This document shows, one piece after another, positions 19,825-32,921 of a stretch of DNA of 64,000 nt. The stretch is taken from assembly GCA_033065855.1 (NCBI GenBank), contig JAVXUO010002027.1, positions 124,001 through 188,000 of the forward strand, read 5' to 3'. The notes under the pieces are model-generated. The model saw only the letters and a program-made list of their open reading frames with translations. It was not told the DNA's origin and ran no database searches. Origin of the DNA: Escallonia rubra (Eukaryota; Streptophyta; Magnoliopsida; Escalloniales; Escalloniaceae). Every line of letters starts with the position of its first letter. The stretch's first letter is position 1. The position numbers and the translations under genes were made by a program.

Positions 19825-20960
19825 ATCAATCATCTGTTACTGCTCGTCGATCGCAATGGAAGAATGCAATTCCCCCAGTGCCAGTTATTGTTCTGTGGGA
19901 AATTGTTATTGAACTCTAGAAATAATTCTATATCCTACCTGGTATGACACATATCTTCTGTTGTCGTAAATGAATGCATTAAACACAATTATCAATACCG
20001 TACCGGCCGGTACGTACCGTTTTTGCCTTTTACTGGTATGGTATTCCATAAATTTTGTACCGGTCAAAATACCGCTCTGTACCGACCGGTACAGGTGATA
20101 CCGGCCAAAAACTGCGTACCGGCCGAGATATTGTGTTTTGTATCGATTCCTTAAAAAATGTAAAAGTAACAAATTTTGTTAAAATTTTTGTAAATTGACC
20201 ATATAAAGGCTAAATAGAAAAACACTCTAAGTTCTATTATACTAATAAAAGCCTCTGTAACCTCCTTCTCATAAAATTCATTACAATTTGTAAAATCTTT
20301 CTTGATAAGTTTTCAATCTTCACTTATTTTTTATTTACTTCATACCTTTAAACTTTGATCATATTCTTTCATCTATATATGATGTACTACTTTACACACA
20401 CTTGCTCGCGAAAATACATGCACACACACAAAGACAACTTATTCTTGAATCCAAAGACATTATTATTGAACAAACTAGCTTATTTAAAAACTATGGTAAA
20501 TCAAGCTCTATAGGATAAATAATTTATTTTAGAGGAGATGTAAGTAAAATAATATATGTATATATTGTTAGTTCGCCAGTGAATAAATAATACAAATAGA
20601 TATTGTTGATGAAAATCTTGAGACGGTATCGAAACGGTACTGGTACCGATACGTACCATTTTGTGAAGAAAACGGTACACACTCCGATGCGGTATTCATA
20701 ACTATAACATTAAATTTGAACACACATATCATATACACGGGAATCTCTATTCGAAATTTAAACAAAATGCTTATTTATTTAATAACTTGAATTGTAGTAA
20801 GCAACAAATAATTGATCAAAATCTCCGAAGTCCTAATCTTTCATTATAATTCATCACTATCTTCATCTTCGGCAAGGCTTCCACCATGCCTGTCGTTGAA
20901 TACATCTTCCAATTCTATCATCTTCCAACGTCAATATCGTCACTATTTCCAATGTTACCT
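19825..20960 (-). pseudogene. Duplicated, decayed 3' end of BiP, interrupted by an insertion
   Basis: 19832-19990 matches the flank downstream of BiP (compare 13950-14270). 20715-20945 matches BiP from its 3' UTR into the coding end. On the minus strand, MIELEDVFN, then GGSLAEDEDSDEL and a TAA stop at 20844-20846, align with the BiP tail MKELEDVFN...[17 protein letters not shown] after an in-frame loss of about nine codons. Homology fades upstream of about 20945, so most of the gene is missing. The copy ends SDEL, a more standard ER signal than the intact gene's SEL. Confidence 0.8.
19984..20707. mobile_element. hAT-like non-autonomous element in the BiP duplicate
   Basis: About 724 bp between direct repeats CATTAAA (19977-19983 and 20708-20714). 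The inner ends are imperfect inverted repeats: ACAATTATCAATACCG on the left versus ATAGTTATGAATACCG from the right. The interior is AT-rich with ACCGGTACGTACCG-type palindromes at both ends and no coding sequence. The collinear BiP flank at about 14270 lacks the insert, which confirms an insertion. The 7-8-bp duplication points to hAT. Confidence 0.7.
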
Positions 20961-21109
20961 TAAATATCTTTACAAACTTGATATCAGACTGTCAGTAATT
21001 TGCACCATATTCGTAAGAGGTTTTAAGGTGGCCAAAAATTCTCCTATAGTTATTTTCGATTGATGTACTGAAAATGAGTTATCGCTTCTCATTATTCACT
21101 TTAGCTTCC

Positions 21110-21485
21110 TCCAACACTTCAAGAGTTCTAATCAAACCTACTAGCAATACTTTGAGAGTTCTAATCAAACCTACTGAAAATGATCGGAAATGATCGGAGT
21201 TACTAGTAGTATCTGAATGTCCAAAGCATCTCAAAAAACAAGATCGGAAATAATCAGAGTTACTTGAAGTATCTCAATGTCCAAAGTACCACAGGAAATA
21301 AGACCAATGTGTGGCCGTCCCATTTATCTCAGACATCAACATATATCCACTACAGATGTTGCTCAAATTCATTTCAATAGTGTGCCTTCGTGTCCGCAAG
21401 AAGTATGACCATTAGCCCCATTAGCATTTGAATAGTGTGCCTTAGTGTCTGCAAGAAGTATGACCATTAGCATCATGCAAAAGAT
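21110..21485. repeat. Two short tandem duplications
   Basis: GAGTTCTAATCAAACCTACT is repeated about 30 bp apart (near 21122 and 21154). A GATCGGAAAT-ATC-GAGTTACT unit (near 21181 and 21242) and a unit with GTGTGCCTT-GTGTC-GCAAG (near 21382 and 21433) are also each repeated. This is non-coding local duplication. Confidence 0.7.
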
Positions 21486-22974
21486 GCCAAGCCACAGAGA
21501 GATTGCTTAGCTTCCAATTTGTTACTCACTCTTAACTGTGCCCATTTCTCAAGGTTGTATGGGCAAAGGACCCTTTGTCTAAGGCTATTAATTAGTCACC
21601 TGCTTTTGTAAAAAGACGTTTATATTTGTGTTGTAACCAAAATCTTTTATAGGTTTAAACAAGAAATTAACTGCCATATCATATCATTATGAATTTATAA
21701 TGTTTGAAAACCTTTACTATTAATCCTCGCTGAGATGGGTGTAATCGAAATAGTAAAATTTAGAAACGTGAAGTTCTGTAGGATTTCAAGAAAGTATAAC
21801 ATCCTTGAATCAAACTCTTCGAACGGACTTGTGCTTTTTCTAAATATATGATCAGTCGTGATGGTGTTATGCTTATATGTCTGGTTGCGAGACGTTTGCT
21901 TATTATGAAGGGGCTTAACAAGTAAACTCAATGGTATGTTAACACAGGGAGTATTGGCTACTATCTGAACTACACGAAGATAGCTACGTACAACCTCCAG
22001 TATCGTTTAATGGTCGTTAAATTTTTTTAGTGAATTTTATTTATTGACATTAAGAATTATCGTTTACAAAAATGTCATCAAATACATCTAGCGACTGTCT
22101 ATATTCACTATATGGAGGTTACAACTACCTTTCTACTAGCACGGTAGAAATAAAAAACTTTTAGTTGATACAATAAAATTTACAAGTTGAACTCCAATTT
22201 TAACCACTAAACGTTCTGACTTTGTTGCTTGAGGTCTCGTAAGTGTCGATATATAACGATCTCACAAAATAGTATGGCTGAAATAGCTAAATTAAAGCAC
22301 CAAATTTATGCCAAATTTCCAAGTCTGGGCGGGTCCTCCAACCCCTTCAATTGATCGATCTGGGAAGCTCTCTTTTCTCATTAGACATTGCGATTTGCAT
22401 CAACTGCGAGCGTGCAATATTATATATATAAAGGTAATTGCCAATGCTTTGTCAAGACCTGACCTCATGTTGACTAAAGGCAGTTATATGTCACAACATG
22501 TGCTTATTCTGCGAGGAAGAAGCAAACCAGTAATTTATCGCGTTTCAGGGCCACGCAACGCATAGCCTGTCAAGCATCCAGACTTCCGAGTTTCTCTCGA
22601 TTCTGTGGACACCTTATTGCCTGAATCTTTGAGAAAAAGTCGATATGGATAGATGCAAGAACAGCAGCACTCCATGGCTGTTTGTAAAAAGAATTGATCC
22701 ATTAATAGCTTAACTACACATGAAAGAAAGACACCGAAACATAGTTCTGTCATTCGATATGTGATCTTATTTCACATCGTCTCCGGGAGAAAGAAACAAG
22801 AGGAAGCCAAAGTCCGTCACACAACCACGTGGGTACCAAATTTAGAACGTTTCAGGGCCACGCAACAGTATTGTGTCTGCCAAGGAAGACAGACTACAAC
22901 CATTACACATCATTTCTCAAGCATATATAGTTCTAAGTTCCAGTCATAGTAACCACAGTTTTTCTTCAACGAGT
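21486..22974. other. Spacer downstream of the RFI2-like gene
   Basis: No gene is recognised. A 19-bp direct repeat, CGTTTCAGGGCCACGCAAC, occurs at 22541-22559 and 22848-22866. The last 100 bp or so is probably the 3' UTR of the RFI2-like gene. Confidence 0.4.
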
Positions 22975-25900
22975 CTATGACCGGTTTTGAGATGGCATCC
23001 TCTCGGATCCATGGTGCCTCTGGCGAAAGCTGGTGGACCTAATGCCGGTATCCGACCCACCACCAGCAGGATGGTATGGCCCCCAAACTGGATCTCTGTC
23101 AACTTGGCTCAATGGGAATGAGGGCAAGTGTTCTCTTTCCCATGTGTGAAATCGGTTTGGTGGATTTTCTGCTTCCTGGAAGCTTCTTCCAGTTGATGAC
23201 CCTGATGGAAAGAAGTAGAAGCCCCCAGTCTGATCAGATGATGAAGCCACTGTCCCAGCTTGAGCCAAACCCCTGTGACCGCTGGATCTTCGTGCGCCGG
23301 ACATGACGGGGGTGCGTATGGCTGCTGAATTGCTGGGTTGCTGAAAGTATGCCTGGAGGGCCTGGACACGATCACGGGTCCGAGCAACACTGCCAGGGTA
23401 AGGAGGTATCATCGAGGACGCAGCTGGGCTTCCAGCTCGAGCAGCAGAACTGCAAAACTCAATGTTAAAACTACAAAAGAAAAAAAAAAGTGTAATGGTT
23501 TTCATAAACATAAGTTTCTTGGGTTCATTTAAATTTGCATATTTGCCACTCAAGCATGTACCACACACAAAGTATTACTTATGCCACACTTAAGTTTAAA
23601 TAAGAACAAAAAGGTAAGAAGACATAATCAACAAATGATATTATTGAAAGGCTTACCCATGGCCAACAAGGAACGGATGCACATAAGATCCTGATCTTGG
23701 TAGATCAGCATTTGCCCTAGCTGCCCTCTGAGTCATAGAAGAAATCGAGGGCTGATCAGCACCACCCATGCGACTGCTTGTTGTAGGGAAGGCTGAAGAA
23801 TGGTGTTCCCAACTGTGATAATGGACATCCGTAGTGGGAAAAGCATAAGAAGTGGGCATCTCACTTGGTGTTGGCTGGATGTTCCAGTGACTATTGAAAC
23901 TAGACACATCTGGAACACTTCCATTGGTGTTCGAAGATGAGGGATGAATAGGTCCAAAGTAGGCAATATATGGGCAAGGATGAGTGGCAGATGATACAGC
24001 TGTATGCTCAGCAAAGATAGCATGTTGTCCAAGAAGATCGTGATCTGCAGAAAAGATAAAAATGGATCACTACACAAGCTTAATGTGAAATTTACAAGTA
24101 TGAGGTAAGGGGACAAAAAATCTTACATGCAGCCGATGAAAATTCCCCTTCGCTGCCAAAATGTAAAGCATAGCATGTCAGAGGAAGAAAAAACAACCTT
24201 AAACATTGAGTGCAATATAACCAATACACAACACTTGATTCCAAGGTATAGATAATATTTAGTGTTGCTACTCCCATGTTGAAAGGCTTATGATCCTTTG
24301 GGATCTTGTTCGAAACCCATGGTATATTTTTTCCACTATAAAAATCGACAAACAACATGGTAAACCATCATAATCACAGAAAACCATTTTGCAAGTGAAC
24401 TGCAGACCATTCAAGTAAAAAAAAAGCAGAAGACAAACTATATTAAACAAGTACAGGGCTTAGGCCTGGCCTGAGTAACTGGTTGTAATGAACCTAACCT
24501 GTGCCATTCCCAAACTCGCAGTCAGAGTCGGTCACACAGAATAACTGAGAGACCTGATGGCAAAGGTTATCGGGGGATGCATAAAGCTTTTCAGACCTGT
24601 TACTACGGCAAGTAAAAAATATGTCAAGTTCTTGTACTTCTCGTCGAAGTTGGAGAATGTGCTTTGACATTTGAAAGGTACAATTTTCAAACCAATTTCC
24701 TGGCCATAATCTCCAAAGCACCACTATTTCGGTGATATTGACAAGTTTTCGCCTTTTTTTGCCGAAACCTTAATTTGTATATTTATCGCTCTCCAAAAAA
24801 TAGGAAAAAGGTTGCAATATATGCCCTGTTTGTTTCATAGAAAATACTTAACGGAAAACGCTTTTCGGAATATGCTTTCCGGAGAATAGCAGTGGGGGGG
24901 CGCGTGTGTTTGTGTTTGTGTTTGTGTGTGTGTGTGTGTGTCGGGGTGTGTCGGTGTGTTCAGTGGTCCGGAAAGTGACTTACTGACTTTTAATCGTTAA
25001 GTGGTTTTCCGACATTTTGTTCTTCAAATTAAGTGTGATTAGAAATCATTTTCCATTGGAAAATCTTATGCATGCACCAAACACCGGAAAATGCGGAAAA
25101 TCTTTTCCAGAAAACGATTTCCGTGAAACAAACGAGGCATAAGTGTGCAAAAAGCGCATTCCTTACCAATTTATATGACAAGTCTAACAAAATCCCCACA
25201 ATTAACAAAAAAATAAGGCCTTAAATCAGATAATGATCACATGAATACATGATCACTACTTGTGATCCTAAATCTTAATTTTGGCACCAGTAGCGTTATG
25301 AAGAAACACTAAAAATAAAATTGAAACTTTAAAGAAGAAAAAACTCAATTCACTTTGGAGTCTATATCATAAACTGAAAGAGATACTAGAGCCAATATGA
25401 AGACAGGCTACAAAGTACAAACACTTTGCCCAGACTTGTAAGGCAAAAAACTCCGTATGCAGTTTGTCAAGACTTCAGTCATCCAGAAATAATGAAACGG
25501 AAACACTGGAAAGCAACGAATTCAGTTCACACAAGGGTGACTATGAAGTGGAACAATCACTGCTCTTTCGTATACAAAACTAGAGACACAAGTGAAGAGA
25601 AAATATCAGGAAGGCAAGGTGCACAAGGCTCAGGAAGAGTTAGCCTTAACCCCCACCTTGTGTGGAGAGGCTATTTACACGAATGCACTCGTGACCTCCA
25701 GGTCACAATGTAGCAAACTTCACCTCCACTGCAAGGTTCAATCTATGCAATTGTATATGGTGCCTGTACATAAACTAAGGAACTGAGACTGTGGTTCTAC
25801 AGGAAGTGATCATTGTCCTTTGCTGAGCAACACCAGAATGCATATATAGCAGCACATATCTCAATTGCTGCTAATAGAACTATTTAAAAGCAGCTTGTAT

Positions 25901-28900
25901 AAACGGCCCACGTGATATTCTCATGATACGTAAAGAAATCAAATCGTGTAAATTGCTTACTCAAAAGACGATGGAAGGCGTGTCAATCCACTAAAGGGAC
26001 ACCAGTGAACTCCAAATGACTGCAAAGTCAATATAGAACAGATATACGTAAGTAAAACTCATCAATTTATCATTTGGGAAACATAAATAAGGGAGTAAGA
26101 AGTGGCAATAACAAGAAAAAAATACCCCAGAGGGGTCCCATGGCAACCCCGATTGAAGTGAACTAAAAAAAAGCATCTAATGCTTGGAAAAAATACTTCT
26201 TATTGCCTCGTGTAAAGCGAAATAATGAAACCTATCACACTCACTTGAAAAAAAAATTATAGATAACAAAGAGGCCAAGTAATGAAGCCAATGTATGCTG
26301 AGATTACAGCTGTGATTAACAATATTTCCAAAGATAGGAGGAAAGAAGCCCACTAAGCAATCGATATTCAGTACACGATAATGTTAGATTACACTCAGAC
26401 AGCCTTGACAGTTGGGCCTATGAACTAAAAAGTCGCCCCTCCAGATCAACCCTGCTCAGTCACTCTTTACAGTCATATTTACCTTTTAAACTAGTTTAAC
26501 TAACAAAAAACCGCCTCCATTCAATGGAAAGTGTGTGCCTATAGTTATGAAAGACATCAATGTAAACTACTCGGATGTAACTATCATTCCTGTAGCACTT
26601 CGCATTAAAGATGAATAGATAAATAATAAATCCTATAACAGCAAGGCGAGATATAGCATACATAGGAAGAAGTGAGCTTCTATTCTCATTTTTTACCTGA
26701 CATAGCACATTACTGTGCAGTATCTAGTTTTTCTTTTAACAGATAGTGATTCAACCCAAATAGGAAAAGACCACCAAAGCACCAAGGAGGTGCCCTAACT
26801 AAACAAGAAACGCAAACCAAATAACATTCCCCACACCAGACCCACCTCAAATAATTTAGTTAGCCGTCTCATCATGTGAGGGACGTTAGCTCATCCATCT
26901 ATCTCACAAAGTAAACCATAACACATAATAACAATTCAGAGAGGAGGTAAAATTACACTAAAGTTTACAAATGCGTGGTCCAAAGTTCCTAAAATTCCGT
27001 TCCTTACTTTAGGGACGATGCTATGAAGTTATTGCAATCCAACACGCAACTTAATAGATGTGATAAAGTAGACAAATTAAAACGGATAGATGATTTTGAA
27101 ACCGCCACCACATCTTTAATTTAGTGGAGTAAGGTTCACAACCAAAAGGAACTAAAAGGGGGGCTTCTTACATTTTGGCACCAATGTTAGAAATAGAAAA
27201 GATCAATAATGAAGACATGAGAGAAGGAAGTCCACACCACATGCTCTTATCATCCCATAATGCATACAGAGTTTCAAGTCATTCAGAGCTCAAGAGATGC
27301 CTCACCAAAATAGCACATAAAGTTTTACTACTAAAATGTGAAGTTAACATCTCTTGATTGATCATCTAATGTACTTTGATTCACTAGAAACTTGGAGGCA
27401 TATCCTGGTAGTAGAGCAAGTAATCCAACAGTTTGTACTCCAAGAGTCAAGTTAATCTTATAATGGGTGTTAGAAGTTGCACATATAAAAACGTTTTACT
27501 TGGAGTAAATTTTATTTTGTACAATATTTCATAACAAAATTGCCTGAATTCCTCACCAAGGAAGCAAACAAACCATTCAAAGTAAGACCCTCCTTCTCTC
27601 TGGTTCTTAAAACTCTATTTCTCCTCTTTATTATGTGGCTCTTCTCCTCCACAAAGAACTTAAAGTACTATTTACCTGAAAATGACTATAAGATTCCAAG
27701 TCCATAAGGAAACAGACCCAATATGATTGGAGTAGAGTCCATCTATGTCGCGCATATCTTAGGTCATGCGGTATATTCTAATAGTTGACAACAATCACAT
27801 AGTTGCTCAACAAATATTTTCTCAAAATCCAAGATAATCAATTGATAGAACCTAAATATATCCCAAGTAAAGCATATATAGAGAAGGTAGAGGTCTTAGA
27901 AAATATAGCAAAAAACAAAAAAAAAATGACACTGGTAGATAAAATGGAATGCCAAAATTCTGGAGTCTTACCATCTCCGAATAACTTAAATCATAAAGAT
28001 CCTCTTCATGAGCCCAGTCATCCATGTTGAACTCGGTATACGGACGACAGCCATTTGCATATAGCCATTGACCTTTCTCGATTTTTCGACAGTTGGGACA
28101 CTGCATTGCTCCCTTTATATTAAATGCAGAGCCAATGCAATCTGCAGGAAAATATTAGTGTAAGAAAGAGAACAAAAAACACTGGTAACATGTCAAGAAA
28201 TATTTTTGGATACCGGGGGAGAGGAGTGCTTAGCAAACAAGAAATGTTAAGTTGCCATAAACCATTTCTTGAGATGTCAAGTGTTGAAGGACTACGTTCG
28301 GATGGGAACAATGCAAGTTCTGCAGCACAATACTAAGAAAAAGTGTACATCTACAGACTACTCTTAAACAAGTTCAGCATAACGCTGTGTCGCAACAACA
28401 TTGGGAACCGTTCACAACCTCTTTAATGCATGAAAACTGAACCATCATTAATTTCCTAACTGACACGGAATCTAAGACCTCAAAAGATAAAAGCTTTCAA
28501 ATATGTGAATGCCGAAGTTTCGTTCTTTTGGTCTTATGCCCTTACTATCAGATCCGATAGTTAAGCGCTAATATTTTTACAACTGTAAACCCTAGTAAAC
28601 CAAGAACAAAAATTGGAAGGCTAACAGTGAAGGAATACAACAGTAAGTGGCCGTTTGTGATTGATTATGAAAAACAGATTTCAGCTTAAATCTGAATCAG
28701 TTTTCAAAATCAGATTTAATCTATTTTAAGCAGAATCAGTTTGTTGTTTGGCAAAATTAGTTGTGAACTAGTTTAAAGTTACAAAAAGTGTTTGGATAGA
28801 AAGTGATTAAATCAGTTTTGACATAACACAATGACCATAAAGGACAGTACATAAATAAAGTTTATAATATCCATTTAGTGAAGTAATATTAACCTTTCAA

Positions 28901-31900
28901 TTAAAAATAACTACAATATACCAAAAAAAATTATTGAAGAATCTATTTTCAACCATCTACAAAAGTTGTTACTTATTATTCTGAATTAAAAATACCAACA
29001 ATCTCGCATTAGTACTTATAGTATGATAACTTTCCCAAATTATAAATAAAGTCTATCTTAAAAGTCACACCCAATAATTAGTTAAAAGGGTATGAAATGT
29101 CTTTTTGTGAAAAACATGGGGATATGATGGTAAATTAAAATGTCAAACCTGATTATGAAAAAAGTGATTATTTCATAATCCTCACTTTTCAGGATTATGG
29201 ATTTAATCAGTTTTTAACTTTTTTAGCCAGATTAAATCTCATAATCTCGTTTGCCAAACACTCACACACCTGATTTAATTTAGATTAAATCAGTTTTGAC
29301 CATCCCAAAATCAACCCCAAACACCCTATAAGTGGCCTTAAAAAAATTTCTTCCAAAACTCATCTTAAGTTGGAAAACTAATTAAGCCGGTAGAACTCGT
29401 GCTAACATATTACAAAAACACCAAAAAGTCGAACACTGACTTTACCGTGAAGTGAAAGGAACACAACAGTAAAATACTGTTTAAAAAAAAACGTATCCAA
29501 TGCTATCGATCTAAATTGAGGATCTTAAGTTCAAAAACATATTAAGCAGGTAGAAAACGTGCTATCGTTACAAGATCTTTCTCCATCTCATAGTTCTCTA
29601 AAACGGAAATTCCAACGAAGGACTTTCCCAATATGTCGTAATACAATAAGAAGTAGAATCATGGACTGCTCGACTTTCCTAATATAACGAGAGCGCCTGC
29701 TGTTTTGCGGGCGGGACAACATCTAACAAAGTGTCTCCCTCCTAGAGGCATGCTTGTACACGTTCCAAGGTTATCGGATTAGAAGACAAGCCAATGCTAG
29801 CTTAAAAGGTCACTTGTTGGCGAGAACATTTGATGATCACCTATGAAGCACGGACTCGGGTGCGGGTGCGCGGATACAGCATTTTTGAAAATTTTAGGAT
29901 ACAGGTGCGGCGGGGATACGGCAAATTTTATAAATATTTTTTTAATTATGTACACTTAGTATTGAATTTCTAAACAATTTAAATCTTAACAATCATAATA
30001 TATGTGTTTGATATATGTAAAAGGATATTAATATTCCAACCAAAGTAGCGAGTTTTTGAATTTAATGGGTTCTTTTGTAAATTTTAAAGCTTTCAACCAA
30101 ATTAGTAAGAAATTGTTAAGTTTAATGGGTTGTTTTAAAAATATTAAAATTGTATAGCTGAACATAATAAAGTTTTTATGTGGTGTCACTTCTATTTCTT
30201 TGAAATACTAGGGTTGGTTTATGTAATAACTTAACAACTGGGTCCTTAAATAATATAATAAAAAATGTGGATGCTAGCTGTCAAAAAGTCAAAAGTCAGC
30301 CACCATAGAGAACATCGACAGATTGACTCCTTCTTCTTCTCCGTTTTTCTTCTTCTCTGGATGCAAGTGCACGGCGCACCCCGCACTGTGTCGCCGGTAA
30401 GTCCCCTTCTCCTTCTACTTCTTCTCTCCAGTCTCCTCTCTCCTCTCAGATTCCTTGCAGGTGGTCGCCGGTGGTCACAGATCTGCCTTTCACAGAGCAG
30501 ATACGCACCCGAGCTACACCCGGTATTTAAGAAATTAAAAAAATATATATATATATATTGGACACGCAACCAAGCTGCACCCGCACCCGACGCGTACCCA
30601 GTGCTGGTGCTTCACCCTAAGTGCTGCACCGATGCTTCATAGATGATCACTATTAGCAGAATCTTAATTCTTAGTATTGGTCATTGAGCTATGTGCTGAT
30701 TAGATCTTTGATCTGAATTCTAAATCTAGAGATCTAGAGAAGGATATCAAAGACATGATCTACGTTGTACGCAGCCGTAATGATGGCAAAAAAAATCTCT
30801 TAAATTTAGTCAAGCAGATGCTCTAAATATTCAACTACTTTTTCATAATCATATTTAAGAAATTATGTATACCATATTCTTAAAAGTGTACCATTATGAT
30901 CAGACTTAACAAAAACTCCATTCAGATCCTTCAAGAAAAACTCATCAACCTCCCAAAATTAAAAACCAAGCAGATACTTAACATCCTGAATCGTCTCAAT
31001 CTCCCTCTGAACCGACAAGCCCTGAGCAACTTATATGCCGCAGTGTTGAACCCTGCCTTTCTTGCCCTGTCGACAAAACCAACAAAGCACCACGGAGATA
31101 TCTTAGATCAAATTTCGCTAATCTTACCAAAACAACCCTTTAATCCAGGGGACTCTTAAAAACCAAAGCTGACCGACAGCAAAACAACCCACGTCAGCGA
31201 CATCTTAGATCCGACCGAGTCCCCAACCACTACTAGGATCTAAAAATTCTGACATTCAAAATGTTGGTAGAAGCCAGCTGTCGCACATCACAAGCCAACT
31301 CCTCTTAAAGACGAGCTGTACCGGCCATTGACCAAAAAGAAACCAAGCGTGCTTTGCGCGTCAAGCACTTGCCCTTTCAGCCCAGAAGCTGCAGCACTGC
31401 CAACGGTATCTACTTCTGCCTCAACTCCCACATGACAAGCCTTCCCAAAATTGTTGTCCCACTTCTGCCGCTGCCAACGGGTTTGATCCAGGGTAGCTGG
31501 AAAGGACGACCACTGCAGAGACTTCCAATACCCCAACACCCCACTCTTGGATCTTAATCTCCTCCAGTCAAATAACCCAGGAACTTTTCTAAACCACCGG
31601 CCAAGCTTCCTCCAACTTCTACCATCCTCGTCCTTCAATATTACAACGCAACATCAAAAAACTCAATCTTCCAACAGCCCAACAACCACCACCACAGATC
31701 TTACCCAGCAGTGTAAGATCCCAAAACTCTATGCAACAATCCCCAATATCTGTTCGCCTCCACGAAACCCTCACGGCTTTGAATTTATTGCCCTTAGCAA
31801 CTCTTTAAGAAAAGCCCTTGCGACTTTGGATTTATTCAATGATCTCTGATTTTGCGAGTAAGCTCTTTCTTTGCACTTCCTATGTCTGCATAAGCTTCAT

Positions 31901-32921
31901 GCAGTAGCCACTATAATAGCAGGAGTACTGAGTAAGGTACAATATTGTTAGCTCCTACCAGCAAAGTTTCTAGGTTTATTTTTTAGAACAGAGTCAACAG
32001 ACTCCTTGCCTTCTGATATGGATCCAATTATCAAGGTCCAAGGAGCAACAAAAAAACATGATACCTTCTTTTACCTTTTTCTTGACATAAATATATATAT
32101 TTTTTTCAATTATGCCCTAGAAAACAAAGATGTTCCTACATGTGATAACAAAACACGAGGATAAGGCATTAGCCGCATATCATATGCATACCCAGACTCG
32201 TAATGTGGTGCTGCTTGATGACTCTAGACACGAGCAAGGTGTGGCTGAAACGACATATAGCTGATCATATCAGGACAGCCTTATATTGTAAATTATTACT
32301 AGACAAACAACAAAATTGGTCCTCAGAAAATCATATTTTCAAATTGAACTCCATCATTAACATCCTACATCTCCTTCACCCGACAGATGCACAACCCACA
32401 TAAGTTAAACCTCTCCAAACTCTCCTATCAAGTGACCCATCAAGCACTGTATCTACGACATCAATATACTAATATCTCCACGACCCCAGTTTGAGCCATC
32501 GTCAGCAACATGCATATACTACAAACCCTACAAATCCAACAATACCTAGTCTATCTCCCATCCTAACTCCGCACCAATCTAATCTAACGACCACGCCATT
32601 CACAGCAACAAAAAGCATAACTAGAAAAATCAATAACCACAGTATCCGAACCATAAACAACAAAATTAAACTGTACGACACAGATCTAATTTCATCCACG
32701 CATAAATCAAGTATCACGCAACACAAGCATCACACTAACTACCCATCAGATCTCAATCACTTGCAAAATTCAAGCTTACCGAGATGGAACTCGTGGCCGC
32801 ACTGGAGCTTCGCGCGCGACCGATCGCCATTGTCGGCGACCGCCTCGAGGCAAATCGAGCACGACACCGACGATGCCTTGCCGTCGCCGTCGTCCAGAAT
32901 ATCGGCGTCGTCCAATCCCAT
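22975..32921 (-). CDS. RFI2: RFI2-like RING-H2 E3 ubiquitin ligase, six exons, 419 aa
   Basis: Predicted E3 ligase. Arabidopsis RFI2 acts in red/far-red signalling and flowering; the same role here is inferred. Exons in coding order: 32921-32780, 28141-27972, 26019-25961, 24152-24127, 24044-23657, 23449-22975, totalling 1260 nt in frame. The RING is C21, C24, C41, H43, H46, C49, C62, C65 (CSIC ... CGHEFHLDC ... CPNC), split by intron 1. It is followed by the family block KGQWLYANG and DDWAHEEDLYDLSYSEM, then SFGVHWCPF. The C-terminal half is Ser/Pro/Gly-rich with VQALQAYFQQ, GGFYFFPSGSS and a basic end, SERMPSQNRS. Exon 4 is only 26 nt. Intron 1 (about 4.6 kb) and intron 3 carry transposons. 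No transmembrane segment is seen. Frame and borders are intact. Confidence 0.9.
24822..25139. mobile_element. MITE in intron 3 of the RFI2-like gene
   Basis: 318 bp flanked by TA on both sides (24820-24821 and 25140-25141). Inverted ends: TGCCCTGTTTGTTTCATAG on the left against TGCCTCGTTTGTTTCACGG from the right; both arms continue with GGAAAA-CG/TTTTC blocks. It contains a G-run and a (TG)n tract (24894-24950). The TA duplication suggests Stowaway/Mariner type, but the TIR is not the canonical one. Confidence 0.65.
24894..24950. repeat. (TG)n / TGTGTTTG microsatellite
   Basis: A run of G followed by alternating TG and TTTG units, inside the MITE at 24822-25139. Confidence 0.85.
28647..29328. 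mobile_element. Tourist-like MITE (682 bp) in intron 1 of the RFI2-like gene
   Basis: TAA duplications lie at 28644-28646 and 29329-29331. Ends: GTGGCCGTTTGTGATTGATT on the left; TAGGGTGTTTGGGGTTGATT reverse-complemented from the right. The inner arms share TTTAATC/GATTAAA-AACTGATT blocks and are near-palindromic. It matches the element at 33625-34033 in ends and inner motifs, so they form one family. TAA/TTA targets point to PIF/Harbinger. Confidence 0.75.
29841..30642. mobile_element. hAT-type non-autonomous element (802 bp) with perfect 8-bp duplication
   Basis: ATGATCAC occurs exactly at both borders (29833-29840 and 30643-30650). The termini are inverted: CTATGAAGCA at the left, TGCTTCATAG at the right. 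Subterminal GGGTGCGGGTGCG and its complement follow. The 8-bp duplication is the hAT hallmark. The interior has no transposase. It sits in intron 1 of the RFI2-like gene. Confidence 0.85.
30660..32760. other. Remainder of RFI2-like intron 1
   Basis: No gene is recognised. 30900-31850 is C-rich on the plus strand, with overlapping open frames on both strands (for example 31288-31638 minus, 116 codons, containing DGRSWRKLGRWFRKVPGLF). This could be a decayed retroelement, but no domain could be named. Confidence 0.3.

Noticed and set aside
24494-24724. 76-codon minus-strand ORF between RFI2-like exons 3 and 4
   Set aside because: It is not needed for the reading frame, has no family resemblance and lies in an intron.
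30265-30642. 125-codon plus-strand open frame
   Set aside because: It lies wholly inside the hAT-type element and includes its terminal repeat. No transposase similarity.
31288-31638. 116-codon minus-strand ORF with W/R/K-rich sequence
   Set aside because: Possible retroelement remnant, but I could not name a domain and it is within an intron.
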